Positions 1-7,574 of a DNA stretch of 57,794 bases are shown piece after piece. The position numbers and the translations under genes are program-made. Within the stretch, counting starts at the first letter, position 1. Every line of letters starts with the position of its first letter. The notes below the pieces were generated by a model that saw only the letters and a program-made list of their open reading frames with translations, was not told where the DNA came from and did no database searches. The DNA is from Lachnospiraceae bacterium. Lineage in GTDB: Bacteria > Bacillota_A > Clostridia > Lachnospirales > Lachnospiraceae. The stretch spans positions 1 to 57,794 of the forward strand of contig JAFQCI010000159.1 of the NCBI GenBank assembly GCA_017416505.1, read 5' to 3'.

Positions 1-21
1 CACTCGAAATTGTCTCAAACT

Positions 22-125
22 ATTAGAAGTTGTTGGAACACAATTCTCCGCAAACCCTGTAACAGTGCGGTTTTCAGCAATCGGTGCTGACAATAAAGAA
101 ATTCTTTTCTAATGGGATTTCTAAT
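22..125. repeat. TTCTAAT repeats upstream of tRNA-Ser
   Basis: The 172 bases before the tRNA hold no gene. They carry TTCTAAT at 107-113 and 119-125 and its complement ATTAGAA at 22-28. The same motif recurs around the second tRNA-Ser fragment (36252-36416). The block at about 106-130 aligns with 36251-36275 with only a few mismatches. Bases 21-38 are a near-perfect reverse complement of 36399-36416. Repeats of this kind beside a tRNA attachment site may be integrase arm-type sites, but that is inference. Confidence 0.45.
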
Positions 126-172
126 AAAATTTAATATTTGCTTTAAACTTTGAAAAAAGTTTAGATAAATTT

Positions 173-264
173 GGAGATGTACCCAAGTGGTTGAAGGGGT
201 CGGATTCGAAATCCGAAAGGTCGGTCATGCCGGCGCGGGCGTTCAAATCGTCTCATCTCCGCCA
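173..264 (+). tRNA. tRNA-Ser (anticodon CGA)
   Basis: This is a complete class II tRNA. The acceptor strand GGAGATG (173-179) pairs with CATCTCC (254-260), followed by discriminator G and an encoded CCA (262-264). The anticodon stem is TCGGA/TCCGA with loop TTCGAAA, so the anticodon is CGA, reading UCG serine codons. A long variable arm is present, as expected for serine. The T stem relies on G-U pairs (GGGCG with CGTCT), which is weaker than the equivalent arm in the fragment at 36450-36509. That would fit a 3' half supplied by an integrated element. A terminator hairpin follows directly. Confidence 0.93.
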
Positions 265-266
265 GT

Positions 267-302
267 GAGCCAATAGATATAGTATCTGTTGGCTCTTTCT
301 CT
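267..302 (+). terminator. terminator of tRNA-Ser
   Basis: GAGCCAATAGATA (267-279) pairs with TATCTGTTGGCTC (283-295) around a short loop and is followed by a T-rich run. It sits three bases after the tRNA CCA end and is a clear intrinsic terminator for the tRNA transcript. Confidence 0.8.
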
Positions 303-348
303 TTGCCAAAATCCCCTCAAAAAGCCGTTATTTTGCCGCAAATAAATT

Positions 349-374
349 GCAGGTGGGTTAACTTCCCCACCTGC
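349..374. terminator. hairpin terminator below the secreted-protein gene
   Basis: GCAGGTGGG and CCCACCTGC form a 9-bp stem with an 8-base loop. An A-rich flank on the left becomes a T-rich tail for leftward transcription. It lies 34 bases beyond the stop codon of the leftward gene ending at 408, and probably terminates the whole leftward island. Confidence 0.6.
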
Positions 375-407
375 GTTTCTACTTTTGTTTTATGCGGTTA
401 TTTTGCC

Positions 408-956
408 CTATTCCATTGTGCCGACCATTTTATTTATGTCACCATCTGAGTCCACTGTGATGGTTTTAGTTTTGGCAGATGCCACATACCCAAATCCATC
501 TATGTAGTTCTTATTCTTTTCTTCTATAATTTCATTTCGTATTTTTGTTTCCTCGTCTGTGAGATAGCAGGTATCCTTTGACATAATTTCATCTTTTTGA
601 TTTACAGGCTCCTGTGGGTTAGGTTCCCATTTCGCATAGAGAACATCAGGCTTTGTGAATTTGAATGTTGTTACCTGATTCTGCTTTGTTCGTGGATCGG
701 TAAACCATCCTTTGAATATGTATCCGTATTTCGTTGGGACATAACTTTCGAGGCTGATGCTCTCGCCATATCTTTTAGTTATTGGCCTGATAAAGCTACC
801 GCCGTCCGATGCGAATTGCAAGGTTACATTCCCTAAAAATCCGATTTCGCTATCGAATATAAACTGATTCCGTCTCATCTGCCAGGGTGCCGCTGATGCA
901 GTTGTTGATAGCAGCATTGTTACTGCTAATGCCGTACATAATACTTTCTTCTTCAT
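408..956 (-). CDS. secreted InlB B-repeat protein
   Basis: This 182-residue protein begins with a signal peptide (two-three lysines, hydrophobic core, then an Ala-X-Ala-Ala site near residue 23). Residues about 55-112 form one Listeria-Bacteroides (InlB B / flg_new) repeat with the typical GYIFKGWFTDP and LYAKWEP motifs. The C-terminal 70 residues match nothing I recognise. It has no LPXTG or transmembrane anchor, so it is probably released or held by other contacts. Its good RBS (AGGAGATG) and a promoter at 1001-1029 that resembles the integrase promoter suggest it is a mobile-element gene transcribed on its own. Its function is unknown; single B-repeats are common in Clostridia surface proteins. 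Confidence 0.8.
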   Translation of the reverse strand: MKKKVLCTALAVTMLLSTTASAAPWQMRRNQFIFDSEIGFLGNVTLQFASDGGSFIRPITKRYGESISLESYVPTKYGYIFKGWFTDPRTKQNQVTTFKFTKPDVLYAKWEPNPQEPVNQKDEIMSKDTCYLTDEETKIRNEIIEEKNKNYIDGFGYVASAKTKTITVDSDGDINKMVGTME

Positions 957-1000
957 AAAATTTCATCTCCTAAATTTGTATTTACCTTTCGGCAACACAA

Positions 1001-1029
1001 ACAATATCACAGAAGATGGCATAAGTCTA
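1001..1029 (-). promoter_or_regulatory. promoter of the InlB-repeat gene (TGTGATATTGTTTGTGT type)
   Basis: Reading leftward, TAGACT (1029-1024) and TATTGT (1006-1001) are separated by exactly 17 bases. The block TCTGTGATATTGTTTGTGTT around the -10 is nearly the same as the sequence upstream of the integrase (26914-26942) and of the small gene at 39616-39837 (39864-39892). The repetition in three places supports a functional promoter. Confidence 0.6.
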
Positions 1030-1039
1030 CGAAGGAGTT

Positions 1040-1438
1040 CTATTCATGTAAAAATATTTTTATATTTATTTTTAGCCAATTCCCTTTCATTTCTTTATAG
1101 GTTATTTTACCAAACAATAACTTGCCCGCATCCATAAGACGGGAGAAAATTACATTGTCTTCTCTTGGAACATATCCAATCTTGACACCATCGATGTTTT
1201 TAATAACGATAGCCTTGGGATCATGTTTATTGTCTGGCTCACGAAAGAAATCAAGCCTGTCATCAATATTTAGGTATGGTTCGAGTTCCTCAATACCCTC
1301 GATAAAAGATGTTCCTGCGACATGGCTGTCAAACAAAAATATATCTTTTTCAAAAGGCTTCGGAATTGTAAGACCACCACCTTTTCCGTGCAATAGACTT
1401 ACAAGACCGCCACCATCTGTTTTTATAATATCACTCAT
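1040..1438 (-). CDS. HIRAN-domain protein
   Basis: This 132-residue protein is essentially one HIRAN domain (about residues 38-125). It shows HVAGTSFIEGIEEL, then RLDFFREPDNKHDPKAIVI, then KIGYVPREDN, the classic pattern of this family. HIRAN domains bind single-stranded DNA ends and stalled forks and are usually fused to SWI/SNF helicases or nucleases. A stand-alone copy probably acts as a DNA-damage or DNA-end sensor for a partner. The start ATG at 1438 has an AAGGTG RBS. The gene begins four bases after the stop of the ADP-ribosylglycohydrolase gene, so the two are almost certainly co-transcribed and possibly functionally linked. Confidence 0.85.
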   Translation of the reverse strand: MSDIIKTDGGGLVSLLHGKGGGLTIPKPFEKDIFLFDSHVAGTSFIEGIEELEPYLNIDDRLDFFREPDNKHDPKAIVIKNIDGVKIGYVPREDNVIFSRLMDAGKLLFGKITYKEMKGNWLKINIKIFLHE

Positions 1439-1442
1439 AAAA

Positions 1443-3380
1443 TCACCTTAACATTTCTTTGAGTCTTGCAGCGTAAATATCATACGCTTCTTTTAACTCG
1501 TTAATAGTTTCTTCAAGTTCAGCTTTCTTTTTTGCAATTTGTTCAGGGTCATCCACAAGGTCTTTCATGGTATAGGGATATTCCGATTTAATCTCTGTGA
1601 TTTGTTCACGGATAAGTTCTATCGTCTTTGAAAGCCTTTCTTTTTCTTTGGCAAGAATAGTCAGCCCATTTTCGCTTTTTTCGGGAATTACAGGTTCTGA
1701 TACCATTTCACTGATTATACGAAGGCTGTTTAAGTCTCCGTTTTCGTATGCCTGCACTGCATTTTGGAATAACTGAATTTGAGCCGGAGTAATATCCGGG
1801 TGCAAATCGGGATGAAGTGCTTTGACAATATTTCTGTAGGTCTTTTTAACCTCTTTTGTTTCCTCTTCAGTTAACGGGCGGCCTTTACTGTGGTCAAGAG
1901 CCTTATTCATTTTATTTATTTGTTCATCAAGCTGACACTGGTATTCTTCAAACTCTTCATCGAGGATTTTCTCAATAGCAGAAATAACAATCTTTTCTTG
2001 TCTGTTTTTCTTTGCCTGTACCAGGTCTATTTTCCTTTTTAGTCGCAAGAACTCACAGTGTAATTCAAAGGCCTTATACTCAAGGCTTCCAAGTGCCAAC
2101 ATATAAGCTGTTTCTATATTTTTGCAAATAACAAGGCGAAGTTCATCTCGCTCAAGCAAAAGCATTGAGATTTCTGTTCTCAATTTCTCAACTTCTGCTT
2201 TTAATGTTATAAATTCAGGAAATAAAACAATAGTGCAACTGTCAGGGCTTGTGGGTTCTTCTTTCTTTTTGGGAGTATATGTTTTATCAATGTATTTCTG
2301 TTCCCATATCTCATCGTGATATGAACCATATTCTGATATTTTGCAGTCATTGAAAAGGTCATCTGCAATCTCAAGAATTACATCTTTAAGTTCGAGATTA
2401 TCTAAATACTTTTGAGGAATCGCACTCATGCCGAGATATGCTCCAAGAATATTGCCTGTTACAGCCCCTGTAGAGTCGCTGTCGCCACTATGATTAACTG
2501 CAGCAATCAATGCCTTATCAAAGTCTTTTTCATATTTCAACGCACAATAAACGGCAATTGCGAGGGTTTCTTCTGCAACCCAGCCTTCACCAAGTTCTCG
2601 AATAGCATCAAGGTCATCTATATCTTCTTGCGAAAGTTTAACTGCCTTTTCCATAATTTCAATGAATTCAGAAAGATGCTTTGCAGGTGCAAACATTCTC
2701 CTTATCGCAAGAATGGAATCGTTGACTGCATCTAAAAGTGATATGTCATCATTGTGCGAAACAAGGTGGATGATATGTACTAATGCAGCAGCTGGGAAAT
2801 ATCCTAACTCATGTCCGTGAGTTAAAGCTGCGGTTTCAGCACCTATCATATCAACCTCATAATTTTCTATTTTCTTATCGCCAAAGTACAATCCTATCGG
2901 TGCAACACGCATCACACCACCACAACCTTTGCTGTTGTTTATAGGATTATCAATGGTTCCGTTACATCCTTGCATTATTGCATTGATACAAGTTCTGCCA
3001 GGCTCTCTGCTGTGGTTTAATTTTTCAACATTATTCAGCCAACAGCTGTGTTGGGGTTCTTTGCCAAATTGCTCTGTACCTTGTGTTAAAAGCCAATCTT
3101 TATATGCAAAGGATATATAAGACGAATATGTACCCATTATTCCTCGCATCATTCCTCTTGTTGTGCCTACTAACAGTCCGTTGGCTGTAAACAACGTCAT
3201 CTGCGTATCATCGGATATTTGAGCCACGCCATCAATGAGAGAGTATTCTGTTATTCCGTTCTCACCGTATTTTTTGAATATTTGCTCATCTGTCAAAAAT
3301 TCAACGGCATAACCTAATGCATCACCTGCAGCACCTCCTATAAGACAGCCTCTGTATTTATCGAGATTTTTCAAGTACAT
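1443..3380 (-). CDS. ADP-ribosylglycohydrolase fused to a J-like domain
   Basis: Residues about 8-340 are an ADP-ribosylglycohydrolase (DraG/ARH) domain. GDALG sits near residue 20, DDTQMT near 57-62 (first metal-binding acidic pair), GCGGVMRVAPIG near 155, and NHSGDSDSTGA near 300 (second metal cluster). These are the residues that hold the two Mg ions and remove ADP-ribose from proteins or DNA. A coiled coil follows, then a J-domain-like segment near 505-560 (TYRNIVKALHPDLHPD, with the HPD tripeptide that stimulates DnaK), then another coiled coil. A DraG-J fusion is unusual. The ATG at 3380 is preferred over in-frame TTG/GTG just upstream because AAAGG lies six bases before it. The gene is sandwiched between an unknown gene and a HIRAN gene with gaps under 10 bases. 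Confidence 0.85.
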   Translation of the reverse strand: MYLKNLDKYRGCLIGGAAGDALGYAVEFLTDEQIFKKYGENGITEYSLIDGVAQISDDTQMTLFTANGLLVGTTRGMMRGIMGTYSSYISFAYKDWLLTQGTEQFGKEPQHSCWLNNVEKLNHSREPGRTCINAIMQGCNGTIDNPINNSKGCGGVMRVAPIGLYFGDKKIENYEVDMIGAETAALTHGHELGYFPAAALVHIIHLVSHNDDISLLDAVNDSILAIRRMFAPAKHLSEFIEIMEKAVKLSQEDIDDLDAIRELGEGWVAEETLAIAVYCALKYEKDFDKALIAAVNHSGDSDSTGAVTGNILGAYLGMSAIPQKYLDNLELKDVILEIADDLFNDCKISEYGSYHDEIWEQKYIDKTYTPKKKEEPTSPDSCTIVLFPEFITLKAEVEKLRTEISMLLLERDELRLVICKNIETAYMLALGSLEYKAFELHCEFLRLKRKIDLVQAKKNRQEKIVISAIEKILDEEFEEYQCQLDEQINKMNKALDHSKGRPLTEEETKEVKKTYRNIVKALHPDLHPDITPAQIQLFQNAVQAYENGDLNSLRIISEMVSEPVIPEKSENGLTILAKEKERLSKTIELIREQITEIKSEYPYTMKDLVDDPEQIAKKKAELEETINELKEAYDIYAARLKEMLR

Positions 3381-3395
3381 CACCAACCTTTATTT

Positions 3396-3761
3396 TTAAT
3401 ACCACATAGAACAGCCTTTGTCTAACTCTTTGCCTTCACGAAAAGCATTCCAAATTTTGCTGATTGCATGGTCGCCAAACCAATACCAGGATTCGCCCTC
3501 TGTGGCAGTGAGTAATTCTTCTTCCGTAAGCGGTTCTTCGCCGTTTTCAACACGCATTTCATTTATTGCATCATGCATTCTGTTTAGTTCTGCCACTGTA
3601 GTACTACGAAGAAAATCCTCTTCTGCAGGTGTTACAATCGATATTTCTCTTTTGTTAGAATCAAGTTCTATAGTACCTGCTTTGGCATTTGTATTTCCTT
3701 GAGGGTAATATTTATATGTGAGAATGCCGTTTTCTTTTTTTATCAAATTGAATGTTACCAC
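3396..3761 (-). CDS. hypothetical protein
   Basis: This is a 121-residue acidic protein that I do not recognise. An N-terminal beta-rich half (ILTYKYYPQGNTNAKAGTIEL) is followed by helices containing a run of acidic residues and GESWYWFGDHAISKIW. It has no signal peptide, membrane segment or catalytic motif that I can identify. The start is GTG at 3761 with GGAG upstream, overlapping the previous gene's end by seven bases, and its stop lies about 15 bases before the ADP-ribosylglycohydrolase start. Translational coupling on both sides suggests it belongs to the same functional unit. Confidence 0.65.
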   Translation of the reverse strand: MVTFNLIKKENGILTYKYYPQGNTNAKAGTIELDSNKREISIVTPAEEDFLRSTTVAELNRMHDAINEMRVENGEEPLTEEELLTATEGESWYWFGDHAISKIWNAFREGKELDKGCSMWY

Positions 3762-4438
3762 TCACTATCATCTCCACAATCAGTATCAATGCCCAAAAGT
3801 TCTTGTAGTTTATTAAAATTATACGGATAGGCATTATCACCATATATTTTTACAGGCTTATGGTCATTAGAAAAATACATCTCTAAAACCCACTGTGTTC
3901 CATCACAAACATGAATACCGAATCTCTTAAGGTTATAATTTGTTCGCCACTCTCCAATATGCAAATCGTAAAATCTGTCAAGAAATTCTTTTTTACTCAT
4001 AGGATAATCTTTTTCTATTCCAAAGTTCGATGGTTTAGGAATATATGAATGCTCCGTATCCATTTGCAAGTGGTCGCCGGTCAAATCAACAGTATATGTT
4101 TCATAACCACTGCAATAACCACCTATAGAAAAGATAACCTTTGTAATATGTGGAACACTGTCATCAAATGCTTTTGCTTTAAGTTCTGCTTGCGAAGGCG
4201 TATATGTTTCGCCGGTCTCTGCGAGAGCTTCCTTGGCTCTATCAAGGTACAGGCGCGTACACCACAATCGAACTTCTTCGCTTGGATGCATTATAATTTC
4301 TGCACCATAGTCCGGGTGTTCCATAATATTTTTCAAGTGGCCAATTTCATTTTTTAGACCACGGATAGCAGACAAAATCTGCTTTGCATTTTTGCCTTTA
4401 AGGTTCATTTCATAATAACCATCGGGGCTAATCATCAT
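3755..4438 (-). CDS. hypothetical protein
   Basis: This is a 227-residue soluble protein with no family I can name. The N-terminal 90 residues are helical and charged. The C-terminal half is rich in aromatic residues (GGYCSGYETYTVDL, HIGEWRTNYNLKRFGIHVCDGTQWVLEMYF) and looks like a beta-sandwich. I chose ATG 4438 over the more upstream start because GAGGTG lies at the right distance. Its last codons overlap the next gene. It belongs to the compact five-gene run that ends with the ADP-ribosylglycohydrolase and HIRAN genes. Confidence 0.65.
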   Translation of the reverse strand: MMISPDGYYEMNLKGKNAKQILSAIRGLKNEIGHLKNIMEHPDYGAEIIMHPSEEVRLWCTRLYLDRAKEALAETGETYTPSQAELKAKAFDDSVPHITKVIFSIGGYCSGYETYTVDLTGDHLQMDTEHSYIPKPSNFGIEKDYPMSKKEFLDRFYDLHIGEWRTNYNLKRFGIHVCDGTQWVLEMYFSNDHKPVKIYGDNAYPYNFNKLQELLGIDTDCGDDSEW

Positions 4439-4488
4439 TCTTGAACACCTCACATTTTTCATCAATAAGTTTTATGCATATTATAAAA

Positions 4489-4671
4489 TTATTTCATAAA
4501 AGAAAGAACAAAATTAATTATAGTTATCACAAGTGTTATAGCGGATATTATTAATGACGCAATCGCTATTTTACTTGATGACTTTTGTTGTTCTAAATTT
4601 TCTTCTTCGTAGTACCAGCCATCTGGTTTTGACGCTGCATCCAGTATTTCATTAACTTTATCTTTTGCCAT
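4489..4671 (-). CDS. small membrane protein
   Basis: This 60-residue protein has a charged N-terminus and one C-terminal transmembrane helix (about residues 34-58, IAIASLIISAITLVITIINF). An AAAAAAGGAG RBS lies before ATG 4671, so the longer in-frame start at 4695 is less likely. Small tail-anchored proteins of this kind occur in defence and toxin-antitoxin loci as membrane effectors or anchors, but nothing here identifies its role. It lies between two hypothetical genes with short gaps. Confidence 0.55.
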   Translation of the reverse strand: MAKDKVNEILDAASKPDGWYYEEENLEQQKSSSKIAIASLIISAITLVITIINFVLSFMK

Positions 4672-4698
4672 TGCTGTACTCCTTTTTTCTATCATATA

Positions 4699-5304
4699 TC
4701 ACGCTTGAGCGACACAAGGTGCGCCAACAGACAAGCTTTCTATCAAATTGATAACATTCCAAATCTGTCTCTTGCGTTCTTTTCTTGCAAGTGCCTTTTG
4801 CTGTCCTCTGTACCGTCTGGTACCTTTCTTTGGCGGTTCCTTCTTTGTAACGATATGCAACGGGTTCAGCATTCTATAATACTCATGCTCGTTGATATAT
4901 TCCAAGTAGCCGAGTACCGAGTCTGAGAAGAAATTCTGCTTATGATATCCCGGCACCGAATTATCGTGGTCTTTTTCATAACTGTTTTCGTGGTGTAATT
5001 CCAGGACATTCTTATTATTGGAGGCTAGAACTTTCCATTTACTGTGATGAGTTCTGATATGCAAGTTACCCTTATGTACGAAATACAACAAACCATTCTC
5101 CAGACAGTAGTTCTCAAGCACTGCCTGTTCTTTTTTCAAACGCTCTGTAATCGGCGAGCAGCAGGAACAAAGTCTGTACTCGCTTTTTCTCACTTCTTGG
5201 ATGCTTTCAAAACTCTTTAAGTTGTCTGCTTTAATATTTTTCAGATGATGACATCCTTCATAGTGGACAACTTTTTCTTTTGAATCAATACTGTAATAAA
5301 ACAT
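4699..5304 (-). CDS. hypothetical Cys-rich protein
   Basis: This is a 201-residue protein of unknown family. The N-terminal 60 residues hold EGCHHL and LCSCCSP, which could form a zinc site. The middle is rich in histidine and aromatic residues, and the C-terminus has a basic stretch (RRYRGQQKALARKERKRQ) that could bind nucleic acid. ATG 5304 follows TAGGTG. The promoter region upstream contains an 11-bp inverted repeat over the -10 (5315-5350), so this gene heads the leftward hypothetical/ARH/HIRAN transcript and is probably regulated, perhaps by the adjacent WYL protein. Confidence 0.6.
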   Translation of the reverse strand: MFYYSIDSKEKVVHYEGCHHLKNIKADNLKSFESIQEVRKSEYRLCSCCSPITERLKKEQAVLENYCLENGLLYFVHKGNLHIRTHHSKWKVLASNNKNVLELHHENSYEKDHDNSVPGYHKQNFFSDSVLGYLEYINEHEYYRMLNPLHIVTKKEPPKKGTRRYRGQQKALARKERKRQIWNVINLIESLSVGAPCVAQA

Positions 5305-5314
5305 AAACACACCT

Positions 5315-5350
5315 ACTTTCTTTTGATACTTCTATTATACAAAAGAAAGT
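5315..5350 (-). promoter_or_regulatory. operator-like inverted repeat over a -10 element
   Basis: ACTTTCTTTTG (5315-5325) and its complement CAAAAGAAAGT (5340-5350) flank 14 bases that contain TATAAT for leftward transcription (5339-5334). A symmetric site covering the -10 is a typical repressor operator. The WYL regulator gene ends just upstream and is the natural candidate to bind it. Confidence 0.55.
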
Positions 5351-5369
5351 GTCCGTAAAAACGGACACT
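5348..5369 (-). terminator. terminator of the WYL regulator transcript
   Basis: AGTGTCCGT and ACGGACACT form a perfect 9-bp stem with a four-base loop. For leftward transcription it is followed by a T-rich run (TTTCTTTT). It lies 22 bases after the WYL gene and overlaps the operator of the next gene. Confidence 0.75.
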
Positions 5370-5390
5370 AATTAATAGGCGTATTGCTTT

Positions 5391-6371
5391 TTACTTTTCG
5401 TAAATATCCGTTATATCTCTTGCCAATTGATACATTTCTTCAACAACATAGTCGGGCGATAGTATCTTTGCTCTTTTTCCGAAACTCATAATCCAGGATA
5501 GAAAGTGAGGACTTACAGCAACTTTAACACGACAAATAAAATGTTCTTCATCGGATTTAACAATTGGAATATCCGTACCAAACCTGTCGAAAACCACACC
5601 GACGAGCTTATTTTCAAATTCTATTGAAACATCCGCTTCTTCACCGTTGAACATCTGAAACATTGACTTTGAGTATGCAGACAAATCAAATGGTTTATCT
5701 GATAAAACCCTATCGTGTTCAGTAAGTTCAATACCTTCCATTTTATCAACACGATAATGAGTATAACTGTCATATTTTTCTTTATATGTAATGAGATAGT
5801 AGTTTTCATCATCCCAGGTGAGGGATACCGGGGATTCGGTATATACATCTCCGTCTTTGCGATAGACCTTTTTCTTATTTACGTCAATATCAAAATACTT
5901 AAAAGTAATCTGTTTATTTGCAGCGATTGCCTCGTGAATCTTATCGACATTGTAATATATTTGCTCGTTCAATGTCTTTACACGATTAGTTATGAAAACC
6001 TGTCTCTGGAGCTTTTTAGCATTCTCGTGACTGGTGAGTTTTTCAATCTTTGAAATTAACTCCATACTCTTTTTACGAGTAATGAACTTGGAGGCTTGAA
6101 CACTATCAACAAGCAGTTTCAATTCCGGCAACTCAAAATCACGGCTCGCTATATAGTAATTCGTTGTGCGAGTCTTGTTTGAGCATATATCAAGACCGAA
6201 TAACTGCAAATATTCAAGGTCATCATATATACTTTTTCTCTCTGCAGATATACCGAGCTTTGCAAGTTCAGAAATCATTTCAGGCACAGTAATAGTGTGC
6301 TCTTCATCTGTCTTTTCCATAAGTATCTTTGCAAGGTACATCATTTTTAGTTTTTGATGTGATAGTTTCAT
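5391..6371 (-). CDS. WYL-domain transcriptional regulator
   Basis: This 326-residue protein has an N-terminal winged helix (residues about 5-65, SAERKSIYDDLEYLQ) and a WYL domain (about 150-235, including SPVSLTWDDENYYLITYKEKYDSYTHYRVDKM), followed by a WCX-type C-terminal domain. WYL regulators sense ligands such as single-stranded DNA or nucleotides and often control phage-defence operons (the BrxR/CapW type). It lies 27 bases downstream of the DUF262 operon, in the same direction, and directly upstream of a promoter with a symmetric operator. It could regulate both. The RBS is GGAGG before ATG 6371. Confidence 0.88.
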   Translation of the reverse strand: MKLSHQKLKMMYLAKILMEKTDEEHTITVPEMISELAKLGISAERKSIYDDLEYLQLFGLDICSNKTRTTNYYIASRDFELPELKLLVDSVQASKFITRKKSMELISKIEKLTSHENAKKLQRQVFITNRVKTLNEQIYYNVDKIHEAIAANKQITFKYFDIDVNKKKVYRKDGDVYTESPVSLTWDDENYYLITYKEKYDSYTHYRVDKMEGIELTEHDRVLSDKPFDLSAYSKSMFQMFNGEEADVSIEFENKLVGVVFDRFGTDIPIVKSDEEHFICRVKVAVSPHFLSWIMSFGKRAKILSPDYVVEEMYQLARDITDIYEK

Positions 6372-6398
6372 TTAATACCTCCAACATGAATCACTTAC

Positions 6399-7526
6399 TC
6401 AATCCAAATATTCTAAATACGGCTGTATTTCATCTTCGAGTTTTGAAAGTGTTGCGGATATTCTTGGTTCGTTATTTAATACAGGAACATATTCTTTGAT
6501 TTTTTGAGTAATAGATTCATCATCTAATATGATTAAACCATTACCTACAGCAACAGTCAAACCAAGTTTCTTTGTTTCATTTATCGCCGGGAAATGAACG
6601 GAAATAACTGTTCCCGCACATTCTTCAATAGTTCCTTCACCAAATTTTTTATGACTTACCGGATCACCCACTTTTATTGCTTGAACAAGATAATCTTTAG
6701 CTTCTTCAAGAAGAGTCATATCTTCTTTTGCTTTTTCTAATGCAGTGGACAAATCCTTTGCCTTTGCAACCTTTTCGAAATAAAGTTTTCTTGCTTGAGC
6801 ATTGATCGGTGCATATGTCATGCCGTCATAAAAATTATAGGCCTGTGAAGAGAAAATAATATCAAACACGAGAATATGCAGATTTTCATCAGCATGTAGC
6901 TTTCTTGTTGTATTTTCAAATCTACTTTTGTGTGTTTCCATCAATGCTTCATCAGCCTTTATTTCTTCTATGAGTTGCTCACACATGCGATTAAAAATAT
7001 CAAGTTTGAAATTAGTCATAGGTCCCCAATCGTCATAAAATTCTACACAATCAGCAAAACTTTTAGCCTGACTCGCTTTATATGCAAAGTTACTATTGGG
7101 ATAACGCAAGAAAAGATACATCATTACAGAACGCTGATTATTTACATAAAGTCGGCTGTCCGGATTATATTTCTTTCTGAGTTCCTCACTCGATGCAATA
7201 AAATCATCAATAAGCTGTTGCTTTGCATCAGTATCCATATGTTCTTTAGCATAAAGTTTTCTAAACATTTCACGAACTGTTTCAGGTTCCTTACGAGCAT
7301 AGTCCACTAAAGCATAAAACGGAAGTTGTTGTGAACTGTCAATCAAATTGTCAGTTGTCCTCCACATATAATTAAGCATTTCTGCAAAATCGGGTGAGTT
7401 AACATCAAAATTCTGAAATTCTTGAGCTATTTCCCACTTATATATTTCATCGTTTTTCTCATTATTCAGAACTTCAAAGTTTTCTATGTACTTTTTGAAA
7501 ATAGATTTTATATTATTCTTATTCAT
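6399..7526 (-). CDS. hypothetical protein with PcrA-like Tudor C-terminal domain
   Basis: This is a 375-residue protein. The first 260 residues are largely helical and unassigned (aromatic-rich, RRPLxYP-like elements such as YLFLRYPNSNFAYKASQAK). Residues about 287-325 read VGDPVSHKKFGEGTIEEC followed by ISVHFP and KKLGL. This is the pattern of the C-terminal Tudor-like domain of PcrA/UvrD that contacts RNA polymerase or nucleic acid. No helicase is present, so the domain has been borrowed. It lies 48 bases after the DUF262/DUF1524 gene and 27 before the WYL gene, so it is probably the partner of the nuclease. Confidence 0.7.
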   Translation of the reverse strand: MNKNNIKSIFKKYIENFEVLNNEKNDEIYKWEIAQEFQNFDVNSPDFAEMLNYMWRTTDNLIDSSQQLPFYALVDYARKEPETVREMFRKLYAKEHMDTDAKQQLIDDFIASSEELRKKYNPDSRLYVNNQRSVMMYLFLRYPNSNFAYKASQAKSFADCVEFYDDWGPMTNFKLDIFNRMCEQLIEEIKADEALMETHKSRFENTTRKLHADENLHILVFDIIFSSQAYNFYDGMTYAPINAQARKLYFEKVAKAKDLSTALEKAKEDMTLLEEAKDYLVQAIKVGDPVSHKKFGEGTIEECAGTVISVHFPAINETKKLGLTVAVGNGLIILDDESITQKIKEYVPVLNNEPRISATLSKLEDEIQPYLEYLD

Positions 7527-7574
7527 TGCTTTCTCCTTTTCGGGCGATTGGCGAGATGTAATTTGAGCTGTATA

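Noticed and set aside
1..12. ACTCGAAATTG at the very start as another attachment core
   Set aside because: It resembles the TCGAAAT core, but only seven or eight bases match and the sequence to its left is outside the window.
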